A DNA stretch of 7,609 nucleotides, taken from NCBI GenBank assembly GCA_012518325.1, contig JAAYSR010000229.1:1-7609 (forward strand), in the 5' to 3' direction. Of the stretch, positions 5,865-7,609 are shown in pieces (the first letter of the stretch is position 1; each line of letters opens with the position of its first letter). Below the pieces are notes generated by a model that did not search any database, was not told the DNA's origin, and saw only the letters and a list, made by a program, of their open reading frames with translations. The stretch comes from Bacillota bacterium (GTDB taxonomy: Bacteria > Bacillota > Limnochordia > Darwinibacteriales > Darwinibacteriaceae). Both the position numbers and the translations under genes were made by a program.

Positions 5865-7609
5865 ATGCCGATAACCATTGCTTTAGTGGGAAATCCCAAT
5901 AGCGGCAAGACTACACTTTTTAACGCGCTCACCGGCGCCAACCAGCATGTGGGCAACTGGCCCGGAGTAACTGTTGAGCGCAAGGAAGGGCAGGTGCGGC
6001 ACGGCAGTACGGTGTGCCGTGTGGTGGATCTGCCGGGAGCGTACAGCCTGGGCGCCTTTTCTGAAGATGAGATGGTTGCCCGGGAATTTATACTGACTGG
6101 AAACCCCGATGTTGTGATAAATGTGGTTGACGCCACAAATGTGGAGAGAAACCTCTATCTGACCACTCAGCTCTTGGAGATGGGGGTCAAAGTTGTCGTG
6201 GCGTTAAATATGGTGGATGAGGCTGAGGAGAGGAAGATCTCCATCGACGAAAAGGTCCTTGCCAAGCGCCTCAGGGTGCCTGTGATCCCCACTGTGGCCA
6301 GCAGGCGCAAGGGGCTTGATGAGCTGATGAATGCCGCTTTGGCGGTTGCCTCTGCGCCCCGCAACGGACAGGTGCGCCTAAGCTACGGTGAATCCATTGA
6401 TGCCAAGCTTGCTGAACTGACCAATTTGCTCCAGGTCGGCAGCTGGAAGTACCCCAGCGGCTGGCTGGCGCTGAAGATTCTGGAAGGCGACGAGTATGTT
6501 AGGAAGCTTGTGGCTGAAGATCAGGACTTGCAGCGTTCCCAGGAGTTTCTGCGCCTCTGGGATGAAATTGCCGGCCAGGAAGATCATCTGCAGCTGGAGA
6601 TCGTCGACAGCCGTTATCAGTTTGTCGGTGAAATAACCAAAGATGCAGTGCGCAGGCCGGATGTGGCGGTGGAAACGACCACCGATAAGCTGGACCGCAT
6701 TCTAACGCATAAATTTTGGGGCATACCGATTTTCGCAGCCATAATGTTTGCAGTCTTTCAGCTGACGTTCGCCATCGGCCAGGATTTCTTCGGCGAATGG
6801 ATGGCTGAGGCAGTGGATTATGCTGGCGGGCTCCTGGAAAGCCTATTGCTGGCCGTCAATGCACCGCAGTGGCTGGTTGACTTTACGGGCAATGGAATAA
6901 TTGCAGGCGTTGGGGCAGTTGTGGAGTTTGTGCCCCTGATTGTGATCCTGTACTTGCTGATGGGGCTGCTGGAAGACAGCGGCTACATGGCGAGGGCTGC
7001 CTATGTTATGGACAATACGATGCGGGCAGTGGGCCTCCAGGGCAAGACCTTCATCTCCATGATCGTGGGTTTTGGCTGCAACGTTCCCGGCGTGATGGCG
7101 ACGCGGACTTTGGAAAGCAGGAAAGATCGCATGATTGCCGTCTTAATCAACCCATTTATGTCCTGCGGGGCGAAAATCCCTATTTATCTTGTTTTTATTT
7201 CTGCCTTTTTCCCTGACTATGGCGGTGCGGTACTCTTTGCCATGTATGCGCTGGGTATTATTGCAGCGTTTATAATGGGCAAGATTTTCAGCAAAACCCT
7301 GTTTAGGGGGGAAGTCAGTCACTTTATTATGGAGCTCCCGCCTTATCGCATGCCTACCCTGCGCAATGTACTGCGGAACATGTGGGACAATGTGTCAGGC
7401 TTTTTGACCCGTGCCGGCACCACCATTCTCGCAGTAGTCAGCCTGCTGTGGGTGTTGGCCGTACTGCCCGGCGGTGTGGAACCTTATGGGCCGGAAAGTA
7501 TCTTGGGACGGATTGGACTGGCCATTGCCCCAATCTTTAAGCCCGCCGGCTTCGGCACCTGGCAGGCTGCGGTGGGTCTTTTCTCGGGCATTGCAGCCAA
7601 AGAAGCAGT
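5865..7609 (+). CDS. feoB: Ferrous iron transport protein B (3' end outside window)
   Basis: FeoB is the membrane transporter that imports Fe2+, with a GTPase domain at its N terminus. The window holds 581 codons; a full protein of this family is commonly 600-700 residues or more, so the last part is missing. The G domain is complete: G1 GNPNSGKTT (9-17), G2 Thr36 in GVTVE, G3 DLPG (55-58), G4 NMVD (115-118), and G5 near TVAS (143-146). A helical linker domain follows (about 165-265), then the membrane part with helices near 285-305, 345-368, 424-447, 453-472 and 515-537. Conserved membrane motifs are EFVPLIVILYLLMGLLEDSGYMAR (354-377), GFGCNVPG (402-409) with Cys405, and NPFMSCGAKIP (429-439) with Cys434. 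The sequence ends in the FSGIAAKEA motif near the second gate repeat. The start ATG has GGGGAG 8 bases upstream (5851-5856). No frameshift or missing motif was seen. Confidence 0.95.
   Translation, partial: MPITIALVGNPNSGKTTLFNALTGANQHVGNWPGVTVERKEGQVRHGSTVCRVVDLPGAYSLGAFSEDEMVAREFILTGNPDVVINVVDATNVERNLYLTTQLLEMGVKVVVALNMVDEAEERKISIDEKVLAKRLRVPVIPTVASRRKGLDELMNAALAVASAPRNGQVRLSYGESIDAKLAELTNLLQVGSWKYPSGWLALKILEGDEYVRKLVAEDQDLQRSQEFLRLWDEIAGQEDHLQLEIVDSRYQFVGEITKDAVRRPDVAVETTTDKLDRILTHKFWGIPIFAAIMFAVFQLTFAIGQDFFGEWMAEAVDYAGGLLESLLLAVNAPQWLVDFTGNGIIAGVGAVVEFVPLIVILYLLMGLLEDSGYMARAAYVMDNTMRAVGLQGKTFISMIVGFGCNVPGVMATRTLESRKDRMIAVLINPFMSCGAKIPIYLVFISAFFPDYGGAVLFAMYALGIIAAFIMGKIFSKTLFRGEVSHFIMELPPYRMPTLRNVLRNMWDNVSGFLTRAGTTILAVVSLLWVLAVLPGGVEPYGPESILGRIGLAIAPIFKPAGFGTWQAAVGLFSGIAAKEA

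Noticed and set aside
5555..6136. A 193-codon minus-strand open frame across feoA and the start of feoB
   Set aside because: It runs through the feoA promoter and Fur box and opposite the feoB GTPase motifs, and its translation is serine/threonine/proline-rich without a domain.
1..7609. CRISPR array, tRNA or rRNA gene, insertion sequence, phage or defence gene
   Set aside because: No spaced direct repeats, no cloverleaf-like segments, no transposase motifs and no phage-like proteins were seen; nearly all of the window is explained by the six genes and their signals.

Overview
The window looks like chromosomal DNA of a Gram-positive, probably anaerobic bacterium of the Clostridia type. This is an inference from strong Shine-Dalgarno sequences (AAGGAGGTG, GAGGTGATC), GTG starts, a consensus sigma-A promoter under a Fur box, feoA-feoB gene order and an Fe-S-rich oxidoreductase. 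No marker gene fixes the genus. There are six protein genes, two of them cut by the window edges. No RNA gene, CRISPR array, insertion sequence or phage gene was seen.

Layout. (1) 2-415 (+): the last 137 codons of a sugar-type ABC transporter permease (XylH/RbsC/MglC group). (2) 442-481: a strong hairpin between convergent genes, with A- and T-tracts placed so that it can terminate transcription from both sides. (3) 492-5358 (-): a three-gene operon transcribed right to left. It encodes a ~690-residue multi-cofactor oxidoreductase alpha subunit with two [2Fe-2S] domains, an eight-cysteine ferredoxin-like module, FAD and NAD(P)-type Rossmann folds; a 381-residue DAO-family FAD beta subunit overlapping it by 4 bases; and a 543-residue L-glutamate gamma-semialdehyde (P5C) dehydrogenase 20 bases further on. 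(4) 5359-5605: a 247-base divergent control region. (5) 5606-7609 (+): feoA and feoB, with feoB cut at the window end.

How the genes may work together. The alpha/beta pair has the architecture of the dye-linked amino-acid dehydrogenases and opine, hydroxyproline or proline oxidases. Because the third gene is a P5C dehydrogenase, the simplest reading is a proline-to-glutamate route: alpha/beta oxidises L-proline (or a related imino acid or opine) to pyrroline-5-carboxylate, which hydrolyses to glutamate semialdehyde, and the dehydrogenase oxidises that to glutamate with NAD(P)+. This would replace the usual TIM-barrel PutA/PRODH enzyme. The substrate is inferred from the neighbour gene and is not proven.

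On the other side, feoAB is a ferrous-iron uptake operon whose start site lies under a good Fur box, so it should be repressed when iron is plentiful. I found no evidence of a wholly new system. The most interesting items are the fused alpha subunit with its unusual ferredoxin spacing and extra small domain, its pairing with P5C dehydrogenase, and the compact Fur-controlled promoter.
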